Shown: positions 1-6,498, counted from the stretch's first letter. The stretch is DNA of 16,864 bases from Candidatus Saccharimonadota bacterium (GCA_007135955.1 SLHW01000035.1:1-16864); one strand, 5' to 3'. The notes: generated by a model from the sequence alone, not told the origin. Translations and numbers: made by a program.

Positions 1-333
1 ACCTGGAGTATCGTCGGTGGAATATCACTGCAATTGTCAGCTGTAGTACTGGTGCTTTCGTTGATTGTAATGGTGTTTGGGTTCTGGCCGCGAGCGACCA
101 ATGCGGCTGCTTGGAGTATTGTCGCTCTAGCAGTGGTACTCGGTCCATTATTTAGCTCACTACTGAATCTACCTGATGGATTCGAAAACATATCACCATT
201 TAGTCATGTACCAACGGTGCCGCCCGCAACTAATCTGGAGTGGCTGCCAGTACTCATCTTGGTAGGTTTGTCAGTTGTGTTTTTTGCGGTTGGAATTATT
301 CGGTTTACCAACCGAGATATTACTACCAAATAA
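1..333 (+). CDS. ABC-2 type transporter permease, C-terminal part (5' truncated by window)
   Basis: The frame is open from the first base of the window, so this is the end of a longer gene; the internal TTG at 34 is not taken as a start. About 110 residues are visible. They include hydrophobic spans (AVVLVLSLIVMVFGFW, then a segment around IVALAVVLGPLF), a loop with LPDGFENISPFSHVP, a last membrane span (VLILVGLSVVFFAVGII) and a short basic tail ending FTNRDITTK. A loop of the type LP..(L/I)SPF.H.P followed by a final helix and a (R/N)RDI tail is what I recall from permeases of the 'polyketide antibiotic exporter' ABC-2 family in Gram-positive bacteria; the match is by memory of the family. 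It would be an integral membrane subunit working with a separate ATPase, presumably encoded upstream outside the window. It ends tail-to-tail with the next gene, with 10 bp between stops. Substrate is not inferable. Confidence 0.6.
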   Translation, partial: TWSIVGGISLQLSAVVLVLSLIVMVFGFWPRATNAAAWSIVALAVVLGPLFSSLLNLPDGFENISPFSHVPTVPPATNLEWLPVLILVGLSVVFFAVGIIRFTNRDITTK

Positions 334-343
334 ACCTATATGA

Positions 344-949
344 TTAGTCTTGGCTTTTAGAAACTGTTAAGTTGATGCCGGTATTGCCATCAGTTGTATC
401 GTTGATGATATTGAGCTGGATGTTTAATCCTTGAGCTTCATTGCTGGCGCCGATATTGGTAAATTCACCTGCTTCGAATATGGATTCAAGTGTCCAGTCG
501 CCTTCGTCTAACACGTTTTCATAGTAGCTACTTACAGTACTGTATTCATCGCTTGTTGTATAGCTAGCTGACCACACAATATTGTCGTTTTGTCGTATTC
601 GCGATGAAGATATTAACTCTGAGGGTTCGTATAGAGGTATTCCTTCCGGAAAGTCTTGTGGAAGCTGCTGAGAAGTATCGAGCTCAAAATCACCGTCATC
701 ATCAGAAAATGAAAATGAACCATCGTCAACATCGATTGAACCGTTAGTTGCTTGCTCAATAATTGATTTGCCAATTCGTGCACCAATCCAGCCAAAAAGT
801 GCTGCGCCAATGAGACTCAAGCCAACTAATACACCAACTATAATCAGGACAATTTTCAGGGTTTTGTTATTGCCTTTTGAAGCTGGCTCTTCCTTGATGT
901 CATCTTCTGTTAGGGGTTTTTTTTGTTCGGAGTTAAGTTCATTTGCCAT
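344..949 (-). CDS. Membrane-anchored protein of unknown function with extracytoplasmic domain
   Basis: The protein is 201 aa from the ATG at 949; a GTG one codon earlier (952) is also possible. The ribosome binding site AGGAG lies 8 nt before the ATG. Residues 1-30 are charged and cytoplasmic-like, about 31-57 form one hydrophobic helix (IVLIIVGVLVGLSLIGAALFGWIG), 73-91 are very rich in Asp and Ser, and the rest is a soluble domain without cysteines. N-terminal lysines followed by a single membrane segment suggest a signal anchor with the C-terminal domain outside the cell. The C-terminal domain (roughly 95-201; it contains PQDFPEGIPLYEPSELISS and later Y-rich strands) looks like a compact alpha/beta fold, but I do not recognise the family. 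The gene starts 18 nt after the stop of the upstream DUF4870-like gene on the same strand, so the two are probably one operon acting at the envelope. Function unknown. Confidence 0.7.
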   Translation of the reverse strand: MANELNSEQKKPLTEDDIKEEPASKGNNKTLKIVLIIVGVLVGLSLIGAALFGWIGARIGKSIIEQATNGSIDVDDGSFSFSDDDGDFELDTSQQLPQDFPEGIPLYEPSELISSSRIRQNDNIVWSASYTTSDEYSTVSSYYENVLDEGDWTLESIFEAGEFTNIGASNEAQGLNIQLNIINDTTDGNTGINLTVSKSQD

Positions 950-967
950 CACATTGTCTCCTAGGGG

Positions 968-1342
968 TTATTTTATTAAGTCAAAGCCACCGATAACAGG
1001 CAGACGTTTTTTCTTAAGGCCAAGGGCGTTGACAATCCCCATGACAAATAATACGAACGTAAACAGCCATCCAAGCGGTAAGATAATGAACCACCCAATG
1101 AATGGAATAATTGATCCCACGGTATTTATTGCTATTCCAGTTATCAAAAGCAGTAACCCTTGATTGGCATGAAACTTACCAAATGAACTATTTGGATGAG
1201 TAACAAGTGGCAAAAAGAATAGGATACCAACATATGCTAATGCTGCCATAATTTTTACTTGCTCTAGGTCACTGCTAACTTTTTGATCAGTAGGTTTTTC
1301 GTCTCCTGCTTGTGTTTGCTTGTCATTGTTTTCTTCAGCCAT
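968..1342 (-). CDS. DUF4870-like small integral membrane protein
   Basis: This 124-aa protein starts with ATG at 1342, preceded by AAGGAG at 9 nt spacing. Residues 1-28 are hydrophilic and acidic. Three or four hydrophobic helices follow (about 31-47, 61-80 and 82-106), and the tail is basic (LKKKRLPVIGGFDLIK). The pattern AALAYVGILFFLPLV..., then FGKFHANQGLLLLI, matches the DUF4870/Tic20-like small membrane proteins, where an 'F.rFHa.QG' motif sits between the first two helices. The biochemical function of that family is not established. It is the first gene of a probable two-gene unit with the membrane-anchored protein immediately downstream (18 nt from this stop to the next ATG). Confidence 0.75.
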   Translation of the reverse strand: MAEENNDKQTQAGDEKPTDQKVSSDLEQVKIMAALAYVGILFFLPLVTHPNSSFGKFHANQGLLLLITGIAINTVGSIIPFIGWFIILPLGWLFTFVLFVMGIVNALGLKKKRLPVIGGFDLIK

Positions 1343-1424
1343 GATTGCTTTCTCCTTATGTTAAATAACTGTATGTTAACAGTGTAGCACTAAGGTGAAG
1401 AAAAATACGTGTGATGTTATGTGC

Positions 1425-1453
1425 TTGTGCTATAGTGGTATAAGCGGTAAAAT
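1425..1453 (+). promoter_or_regulatory. Predicted promoter of the cysteine-tailed small protein
   Basis: TTGTGC (1425-1430), a 17-bp spacer and TAAAAT (1448-1453) give a sigma70-type promoter with the expected start of transcription near 1460, about 17-20 nt before the ATG codons at 1477/1480. It sits in the divergent intergenic region between the reverse-strand membrane-protein pair and this gene. Confidence 0.5.
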
Positions 1454-1476
1454 ATAAAAACTAAACAAGAAAACCT

Positions 1477-1734
1477 ATGATGAATACACTTCAAAAATTC
1501 GTACCGTTTGTGCCTTGGTTAAGCTTAGCAGCGAGCTTTGTTGCGGCTGCGGTAGCCTCTTATATATTAGTAGCACACTTTCAGCATACTATCTTGAGCG
1601 CGTCGATCGGTTCAAGTTCGGTGCTAGTTGAAGTTGACGACACGATCGCAGGCGATATAGTTGCCAACACTCAGCCTGACGAGGACAACGCATTTCTCTG
1701 CGGGTGTCCATTTTGTTGCGGCATCATCGAATAA
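1477..1734 (+). CDS. Small membrane-segment protein with C-terminal CxCxxCC tail, unknown function
   Basis: This 85-aa protein (83 or 84 if the second ATG at 1480 is used) has no clear Shine-Dalgarno sequence, but it is flanked by a plausible promoter (1425-1453) and a strong terminator (1753-1788), so it looks like a complete single-gene unit. Residues about 11-35 are a single hydrophobic, alanine-rich helix. Residues 50-73 are acidic. The chain ends in CGCPFCCGIIE, with cysteines at 75, 77, 80 and 81 and none elsewhere. The clustered tail could bind a metal or iron-sulfur centre, form a redox pair, or be a core peptide of a modified-peptide precursor; none of these is shown. No modifying enzyme is next to it in the chromosome part of the window. 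I do not recognise a family. Confidence 0.65.
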   Translation: MMNTLQKFVPFVPWLSLAASFVAAAVASYILVAHFQHTILSASIGSSSVLVEVDDTIAGDIVANTQPDEDNAFLCGCPFCCGIIE

Positions 1735-1752
1735 CTCTCTAAGTACTTAAAA

Positions 1753-1788
1753 GAAAACCCGCCTTAACAAACTGTAGGCGGGTTTTTT
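1753..1788 (+). terminator. Rho-independent terminator after the cysteine-tailed gene
   Basis: AACCCGCCT (1756-1764) pairs perfectly with AGGCGGGTT (1776-1784) across an 11-nt loop and is followed by a run of T. A's before the stem would let it work in both directions. Confidence 0.9.
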
Positions 1789-2202
1789 AGTGCTATTGCC
1801 GGGCAAGCTATCTTTATCTAGATACGCATGAGTAGCTTATCGATTTTTCGTATGACAGACGATTTCGCCGGTACATACTCGTATGCAAGTTTTGGCACGC
1901 AGAACTCCTTCTTTATTTTGTATTGTTTTTGTTTGTTTAACGCGTCAAACTAATTAATATACTACATTAAATACACTTAAATGTCAATAGTAAAAACTGT
2001 AAACATCTTGACTTGTCAAGTAATTTGTTGTTGCGTAATTACAACAGTTGTGGTTTACTGCTGAGCACAGGTGTCTTACAGCTTAATCAGCTATCGTTCA
2101 TGTGCCATGTTTCTTGATTTGTGAAAGAACAGGACAAACAACAATTAGCGGCAACTGGTAAGAAGGTCGTGCCTGTTAGTCAAAAATGAAGGAATATGTG
2201 CA
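1789..2202 (+). promoter_or_regulatory. Long leader/intergenic region upstream of the RRM gene
   Basis: About 410 bp without a gene I can support. It contains an operator-like inverted repeat TTGAC-TT-GTCAA at 2008-2019, whose left half doubles as a possible -35 (TTGACT), and a second inverted repeat TGTTGT (2026-2031)/ACAACA (2041-2046). No convincing -10 follows at the right distance, so the promoter is not assigned. The region could provide a long 5' leader, as is often seen for abundant RNA-binding and cold-shock proteins; that is inference. The RRM gene itself has a clear ribosome binding site (GAAGGAA, 2188-2194). Confidence 0.35.
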
Positions 2203-2457
2203 ATGTACAAATTATTCGTAGGTGGAATACCATACAGTACCACCGAAGATGAGTTGCAGCAGGCTTTTTCTCAGCACGGTTCCGTTGCTAGCGTTAAGAT
2301 CATTACCGATCGTGACACCGGCCGGAGCAAAGGTTTTGCATTCGTTGAGTTTGAAAACGAAGACGAAGGTAAAGCAGCTGAAAAAGCTATGAATGGTTCC
2401 GAGATTGGTGGACGGCAAATAACCGTCAACGAAGCTCGCCCAATGCAACCACGCTAA
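2203..2457 (+). CDS. RRM-type single-domain RNA-binding protein
   Basis: This 84-aa protein is essentially one RNA recognition motif: RNP2 LFVGGI at residues 4-9 and RNP1 KGFAFVEF at 43-50, with the usual linker residues (DRDTGRSKGFAFVEF) and beta-4 end (GRQITVNEARP). The aromatic residues F45, F47 and F50 of RNP1 are in place, so single-stranded RNA binding is expected. It belongs with the small Rbp proteins of cyanobacteria and many uncultured bacteria, thought to act as RNA chaperones or post-transcriptional regulators in the cytoplasm. The tail after the RRM is very short (MQPR), without the Gly-rich extension found in some relatives. The start is supported by GAAGGAA 8 nt upstream of ATG. 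It is a single-gene unit ending in a terminator. Confidence 0.95.
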   Translation: MYKLFVGGIPYSTTEDELQQAFSQHGSVASVKIITDRDTGRSKGFAFVEFENEDEGKAAEKAMNGSEIGGRQITVNEARPMQPR

Positions 2458-2482
2458 ACAGAGAAAAACTGAGCGAAAAAGA

Positions 2483-2514
2483 AAACCCCACAGACGTTTG
2501 TTTGTGGGGTTTTT
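2483..2514 (+). terminator. Rho-independent terminator after the RRM gene
   Basis: AACCCCACA (2484-2492) pairs with TGTGGGGTT (2503-2511) around a 10-nt loop, followed by a short T run; leading A's make a bidirectional role possible. Confidence 0.9.
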
Positions 2515-2675
2515 ACTTGTATGAAATGCAAGAATTGAGGCAATTTATGATGCCAGAATTTACTAGTTGATGAATTTTACCATCAATTATACATTGTAAA
2601 AGTCTCTAATGAGATCTGTCTATTTCTACGACCTTGTTGAAATCATGACATTAGCTACTCACTCCTCAGCCAATG

Positions 2676-2697
2676 AAAAACCCCAGCTAGTGGGGTC
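2676..2697 (-). terminator. Terminator downstream of the (now split) tRNA-Met
   Basis: Read on the reverse strand, CCCCA-CTAGC-TGGGG (2695-2681) is followed by TTTTT (2680-2676). It lies 10 nt beyond the CCA end of the tRNA 3' half at 2705, where a tRNA terminator would be expected. 2515-2675 holds nothing else I can support. Confidence 0.8.
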
Positions 2698-2704
2698 ATT
2701 TTAT

Positions 2705-2751
2705 TGGTAGCAGGGGCGAGAATTGAACTCGCGACCTCAGGCTTATGAGTC
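2705..2751 (-). pseudogene. 3' half of a tRNA-Met(CAU) gene split by element insertion
   Basis: On the reverse strand this reads from the anticodon loop through the variable loop, a perfect T arm (GCGAG-TTCAATT-CTCGC), the acceptor 3' strand CCCTGCT, discriminator A and encoded CCA (2705-2707). No matching D arm or acceptor 5' strand lies upstream of it (2752-2890). The missing 5' half is found 9.8 kb away at 12522-12569. Joining 12569-12540, the shared 18-bp core and 2733-2705 gives exactly 77 nt with a fully paired acceptor stem (GGCAGGG with CCCTGCT, G1-U72 wobble). Confidence 0.9.
2734..2751. repeat. Left attachment core of the integrated element (direct repeat)
   Basis: The 18 bp ACCTCAGGCTTATGAGTC is identical to 12522-12539; one mismatch later the match continues (TGC). 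It coincides with the anticodon arm of the split tRNA. The distance between the two copies defines a 9,788-bp element. Confidence 0.92.
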
Positions 2752-2837
2752 TTGCCTTTGACGCTAATGCTAATGACTTTACCAAAGTGTACGAACGAGC
2801 ATTACTGCGTTTTCGTCAGCACTTGATTGGTGCTATT

Positions 2838-2858
2838 GCCGTCAACTCTAGCCGTCAA
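2838..2858. repeat. Left arm-type integrase sites (two GCCGTCAA, 13-bp period)
   Basis: GCCGTCAA occurs at 2838-2845 and 2851-2858. The same octamer, again twice with a 13-bp period and in the same orientation, is at the other end of the element (12435-12442, 12448-12455). The left pair is about 87 bp inside the core, the right pair about 67 bp inside. This is the layout expected of arm sites bound by the N-terminal domain of a lambda/Tn916-type integrase. Confidence 0.75.
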
Positions 2859-2888
2859 ATTGTTAAATAATTTTAAATTAAAATCAAA

Positions 2889-2965
2889 TGGTAGCACCGA
2901 CAGGAATTGAACCTGTGACCTTAGGCTTATGAGTCCTACGCTCTAACCAACTGAGCTACGGTGCC
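2889..2965 (-). tRNA. tRNA-Met(CAU), intact, carried by the element
   Basis: The gene is 77 nt including encoded CCA. The acceptor is GGCACCG/CGGTGCT (G1-U72 wobble), the D arm GCTC...GAGC, the anticodon loop CTCATAA, and the T arm ACAGG-TTCAATT-CCTGT. The anticodon stem lacks the three G-C pairs of initiator tRNA, so it is elongator Met or Ile2 (lysidine-modified); G1-U72 and the surrounding sequence resemble Gram-positive elongator tRNA-Met as I remember it, but Ile2 is not excluded. The anticodon stem has an A31-G39 mismatch, shared with the split tRNA. It lies inside the att repeats, 30 bp beyond the left arm sites, so it belongs to the element and could supply the function lost when the chromosomal gene was split. 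On the reverse strand TTTACA (3011-3006), a 19-bp spacer and TATGAT (2986-2981) form a plausible promoter. Confidence 0.93.
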
Positions 2966-3021
2966 ACATTAAGCTAATATATCATATTCCGCCCCCGTTG
3001 ACTACTGTAAAAGCTAGGTAC

Positions 3022-3061
3022 CAGACGCTTTGGTTTACTAGCTCAGACGCCCTATGAGCTA
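3022..3061. promoter_or_regulatory. Operator-like repeats upstream of the cargo operon
   Basis: The direct repeat CAGACGC (3022-3028 and 3044-3050) has a period of exactly 22 bp, about two helical turns. It overlaps a perfect 7-bp inverted repeat TAGCTCA (3039-3045)/TGAGCTA (3055-3061). Both lie between the divergent tRNA promoter and the predicted cargo promoter at 3127-3155. Regulator binding is an inference. Confidence 0.4.
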
Positions 3062-3126
3062 CAATCCCACCATGCTTACCTATATAGTTAGTGCGATTTT
3101 ACTCATAATAGACATTATGACTAAAT

Positions 3127-3155
3127 TTCAAATTAAGGCGGTGAGTAGGTATACT
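3127..3155 (+). promoter_or_regulatory. Predicted promoter of the cargo operon (leaderless start)
   Basis: TTCAAA (3127-3132), a 17-bp spacer and TATACT (3150-3155) place the transcription start at or within a base or two of the ATG at 3162, implying a leaderless message. The weak -35 lowers confidence. Confidence 0.45.
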
Positions 3156-3161
3156 TATACT

Positions 3162-4424
3162 ATGAATGAAAAAATAAAACACATAGACATTTCCCCACAC
3201 AGAAGTATCCTGAACAAAATCAGTCAAACTGGTTACTCAATCCAAGAAGCCCTTTCTGAGCTTATAGATAATTCAATAGATGCTCGTATTGATAATGAGT
3301 TACTCAAGGTCTCTGTGAACATCACAAAAGAATCAATTATTGTTTCTGATAACGGCACGGGGATGACTGAGGATCAGGCTACCAAATCTATCCGTCTTGG
3401 ATTTTCCGAAAAACAACAGCAGCTAGGTGAATTTGGACTTGGGCTTAAAACCTCTACTTCATTTCTAGGCCACGGGTTCACTCTTACTACAAAGACGGCT
3501 GGGAACGATGAAGAATATGAGCTTTCATATGATGCCGATGACTGGCTTGAGCACGGCGACTGGTTTAATTATCCGTTCACTGTGCGTAAAGGAGTCGACA
3601 CTAATAAGCACGGAACAACTGTAGTCATACATAAACTTCGTGTTGAAGTTACTGATAAGCTACTTGCCAGCATTAAAGAAGAATTTGGTTTACGATTCGG
3701 TCCATTTATCCAGAATGAAGAACTCGAATTGATATTTAATGATGAGCCTTGCCCACCTTTCGTACCAACTATTCTCGATGAATCAAAGACAGAATTCATT
3801 TTTGATTTTAATGGTGGTAAAGCCTATGGATGGTGGGGCTATCAGCTAGGTGGATTAAACAAGAGTTACTTTGGCTTTCATATATATAGGAGAGGAAGAC
3901 TCGTTACAACCTATGACAAGATTGGACTTACGCCAAATCAAGATATTCGCCAAATAATTGGCGAGATGCACATCGAGGGCATTCCTATCAGCCATGATAA
4001 AAAGAGCTTTGCAACTACCTCAGAACAATATCGAGAGCTTGAGAAAAAATTAAGAGAGTACTTCAAGCCTTTCGAGAATAAACCCCGACGCTTACTAAGT
4101 GGTTTCCCAGCATCTGCGGGCAGAGTCGTGGGAACAGTACGACGGATCAACATGTTTATGCGTGCCGATATAGAATCAGAGCTTGCAAAGATTAACAGGG
4201 GCGACATTATTGTTACTGAGATGACACGCCCACAATTTCTGTTAGGTATTCGACGCTCAGGTGGCATAATTACAGATATGGGGGGCAACCTTAGCCATGC
4301 TGCTATTGTCGCTCGAGAATTTAATATTCCTGCTGTTGTGGGCACACAATCTGCGACAAACACTTTAATTGATGGCCAAAAAGTGATTCTTGATGGCGTG
4401 GAGGGTAACGTATATGAATATTAA
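3162..4424 (+). CDS. MORC/HSP90-like GHKL ATPase fused to a PEP-utilising phosphohistidine swivel domain
   Basis: The protein is 420 aa from the ATG at 3162. The frame is open back to an ATG at 3054, which would add a hydrophobic 36-residue extension, but a -10 box lies just before 3162 and the GHKL fold starts right after it. N-terminal half: N box ELIDNSID (E33, D36, N37), G1 box DNGTGM (63-68), G2 box GEFGLGLKT (89-97), then GTTV (151-154) and an S5-like part with HIYRRGRLV (240-248) and HDKKSF (278-283) resembling MORC/HSP90 transducer lysine loops. C-terminal about 313-420: a swivel domain of the PEP synthase, PPDK and rifampin phosphotransferase type (GFPASAGRVVGTV, then GDIIVTEMTRPQ, GGNLSHAAIVARE, IPAVVGT); H379 is the expected phosphorylated histidine. 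I know no characterised protein with this fusion. Its partner ATP-grasp domain is encoded at 6485-7321. The stop overlaps the next gene by 11 nt. Confidence 0.88.
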   Translation: MNEKIKHIDISPHRSILNKISQTGYSIQEALSELIDNSIDARIDNELLKVSVNITKESIIVSDNGTGMTEDQATKSIRLGFSEKQQQLGEFGLGLKTSTSFLGHGFTLTTKTAGNDEEYELSYDADDWLEHGDWFNYPFTVRKGVDTNKHGTTVVIHKLRVEVTDKLLASIKEEFGLRFGPFIQNEELELIFNDEPCPPFVPTILDESKTEFIFDFNGGKAYGWWGYQLGGLNKSYFGFHIYRRGRLVTTYDKIGLTPNQDIRQIIGEMHIEGIPISHDKKSFATTSEQYRELEKKLREYFKPFENKPRRLLSGFPASAGRVVGTVRRINMFMRADIESELAKINRGDIIVTEMTRPQFLLGIRRSGGIITDMGGNLSHAAIVAREFNIPAVVGTQSATNTLIDGQKVILDGVEGNVYEY

Positions 4425-5532
4425 ACATGACCCAAACATACTTAAGTTTCCGTGGAGCCTCCCAAATGACTTAGATGTACTCTTGCCATATTACAGGTCA
4501 AAATATCCACCTATAGTGAACTATTATGAAGAAGTAGCTCATAAGATAGCTTTCGACTCGGAGGCTTTTCGGGAATATGGTTATTTGGCCCGTAAAGAAC
4601 TTGGCGAAGCTTTTGATAAGGTAAAACACGAATATGAAACTGGTGACCAAACGTCACTAGAGTTCTTATTGCAGATTGATGCACGATTCCAAAAAATGTA
4701 TTGTTACCGATTTTGGATTGTTAATTACCTATTCCCTGATGGTCCTGTGCACGAATACTTCGTAAACAATTTGAAAGATTTAATTCGTAAGGTTGTTGAT
4801 ATTGGTGATGATGTAAACGATTTTGAGAATGATATTGAACGTATGCAACGTGATTTAATGCAAGGCAGCTACGGCGATATGTATCTACAGCAAGCACTTT
4901 CTGGAGTAAAACTCTATGAACAGCTCAAACAACGTGATGAAACTCGTAAAATACTCGAGGAAGCAGAGCCACTAGTCGATGAACACAATGATGACCATCG
5001 CCCCAGAATTAACGAATTATGGGAACAGCTTTATAGTCTAATTACGACCAACGAACACGAGTATCTTGACCTAAAGGAAAGCCTAGCAATACCCTTAGAA
5101 CAAGCTGTTATGCGTAGCTCAAAACAGCCATTCTATAACATGCTTACCCACACAGTGGAGTTCCGTGAGGAGAATATAGAATTATCTAAGCGGCATGACG
5201 GTATGGGTTCGGTCGTTGACAGTTACCGTGAAACGGCTAAAAAAGCGTTAGCAGAGGAAGAATTTGCACTTTTTGAACTTTGCTATAAACAAGCTCAAAA
5301 CTTCACTGAGTTCAAAGACATCATGGGTACTATTGATACCGTGTTACTTCCACTGTGGTTTGGATTACACGCCCAAATTCGGGACATCTTGAAAGCACAA
5401 AATCCAGCAATACCCGATAGACCCACTGGTCCACCTGCTGTACATCAACACTTTGTCTGGTATTTGCCCGAGAACCTTAAGGCATGGGCAATGACACCAG
5501 ACACAGAACCATTTAATTTGGAGGCAATCTAA
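4414..5532 (+). CDS. Helical protein of unknown function in the cargo operon
   Basis: This 372-aa protein starts at ATG 4414, supported by GGAGGG (4400-4405) at 8 nt spacing. The start lies inside the end of the previous gene (11-nt overlap), so translation is probably coupled. It is hydrophilic, without signal peptide or membrane spans, and predicted mostly helical with long charged stretches (for example EEVAHKIAFDSEAF, KKALAEEEFALFELCYKQ). The N-terminal part has a proline-rich start (KFPWSLPNDLDVLLPYYRSKYPP) and the C-terminal part another (NPAIPDRPTGPPAVHQHF). I do not recognise a family or catalytic motif. In split or modular dikinases of the rifampin phosphotransferase type, a substrate-binding domain sits between the ATP-grasp and His domains; this protein could fill that place, but only its position suggests so. 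Confidence 0.75.
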   Translation: MNIKHDPNILKFPWSLPNDLDVLLPYYRSKYPPIVNYYEEVAHKIAFDSEAFREYGYLARKELGEAFDKVKHEYETGDQTSLEFLLQIDARFQKMYCYRFWIVNYLFPDGPVHEYFVNNLKDLIRKVVDIGDDVNDFENDIERMQRDLMQGSYGDMYLQQALSGVKLYEQLKQRDETRKILEEAEPLVDEHNDDHRPRINELWEQLYSLITTNEHEYLDLKESLAIPLEQAVMRSSKQPFYNMLTHTVEFREENIELSKRHDGMGSVVDSYRETAKKALAEEEFALFELCYKQAQNFTEFKDIMGTIDTVLLPLWFGLHAQIRDILKAQNPAIPDRPTGPPAVHQHFVWYLPENLKAWAMTPDTEPFNLEAI

Positions 5533-5538
5533 ACAATT

Positions 5539-6498
5539 ATGAACGAAGAAACACCACAAACAAATCAGTCAGAAGCAGATAATATTCTTGAGCAACAACA
5601 GGTAGGTGCTTCAGAGCAATTAAATAACAGTGAGATGCTAGAACGTGTTCAGCAACTATGGCATGACCATAGCATTCATAGCTTTAGCCTACGTCGTCAC
5701 AGCAACTATGAACGTGACCCATCAACAGGTATGCGAGGTGCTCTTAATCGTGAAGGCATAGATGACGCACGAACAGCAGCAAGCACTTGGCATTCAAGTG
5801 TCCCTGAGAACGCTAACACGACTATATATCAGAGCCCTTCGTATCAAGCAGCAAAAGAACTAACAGACGAGGCTACAGGTGAAACCCGTGAAGTAAGACC
5901 TATGCGGGCTACAATTACCGCCAGTCTGTATGAGAAACAGTTATTCGGTAGTCAAGAGGTTGGTAGGCGCAATACCGAGCATAGACTCGGGGACTTTTTT
6001 GAAACTGCTACGAGTGGCGAGGGTGTTGCAAAGTTCTTTAAGACAATTGGTGAGCATTACGGTAAATTAACACCACAATTTTGGAAAGACTACACCGAAC
6101 GCAAACTGCCCGATGAGGTCCGTGAGGCTATGCTAGATGCTGGTGGTCAGGATTCTGTTGGCCTTGCTAGAAATGTAACAGAATGGATTGAGGAAACGGC
6201 TGTCCCCAAAACTGCTGAACAGCCAGATTCCCATAAAGAAGTTGGATTAGCGATTACACACGGTGAAACTATCTACTCATTCCTACACCATGCATCTCAT
6301 TATCTTGAACAGGCTGGACTTACAGATGCTGAAACAATAGCGGCATTCAGGGATTTTGACCCAAGCTACAATGAAGGTATGGACGTGCATGTAGCAGCTG
6401 ATGAAGTAACTGTTGTTATGGCTAATAAGCACGTTGCCGCTTTTAGACTCCCTGAATTCAAGAAGTATCTGGAATCAATTAAAGATGCCACAAGCTGA
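5539..6498 (+). CDS. Histidine phosphatase superfamily (phosphoglycerate-mutase-like) protein
   Basis: This 319-aa protein begins at ATG 5539; GGAGG (5520-5524) is 14 nt upstream, a long spacing. After a disordered, Gln/Glu-rich N-terminus (1-45) comes LRRHSNYERD (51-60), an RH(G/S) signature with nucleophile H54 and R53, followed by the typical LNREGIDDAR (69-78) and YQSPSYQAAKEL (97-108, in the place of the SxxxRaxxTA strand). The second catalytic His is H241 in AITHGETIYSFLHH. The middle (about 110-230) is a larger insert than in the minimal 160-residue SixA phosphatases. The family hydrolyses phosphohistidine, phosphoserine or small phosphate esters through a phospho-His intermediate. Lying beside a His-swivel domain, dephosphorylating that histidine or its product is an attractive but unproven role. 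It ends in TGA, overlapping the next gene by 14 nt. Confidence 0.8.
   Translation: MNEETPQTNQSEADNILEQQQVGASEQLNNSEMLERVQQLWHDHSIHSFSLRRHSNYERDPSTGMRGALNREGIDDARTAASTWHSSVPENANTTIYQSPSYQAAKELTDEATGETREVRPMRATITASLYEKQLFGSQEVGRRNTEHRLGDFFETATSGEGVAKFFKTIGEHYGKLTPQFWKDYTERKLPDEVREAMLDAGGQDSVGLARNVTEWIEETAVPKTAEQPDSHKEVGLAITHGETIYSFLHHASHYLEQAGLTDAETIAAFRDFDPSYNEGMDVHVAADEVTVVMANKHVAAFRLPEFKKYLESIKDATS

Noticed and set aside
768..1163. 131-codon forward frame opposite the two reverse-strand membrane genes
   Set aside because: No ribosome binding site and no recognisable domain; the reverse-strand genes have good ribosome binding sites and coherent membrane topology.
2752..2888. Possible complementary 5' half of a tRNA next to the 3' half at 2705-2751
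   Set aside because: No D arm or acceptor strand matching CCCTGCT; the true 5' half is at 12522-12569.
3054..3161. Upstream extension of the GHKL-His gene with a hydrophobic N-terminus, which would anchor it in the membrane
   Set aside because: No ribosome binding site at 3054, an inverted repeat and a -10 box (3150-3155) lie within the extension, and the GHKL homology begins just after the ATG at 3162. Kept only as an alternative.
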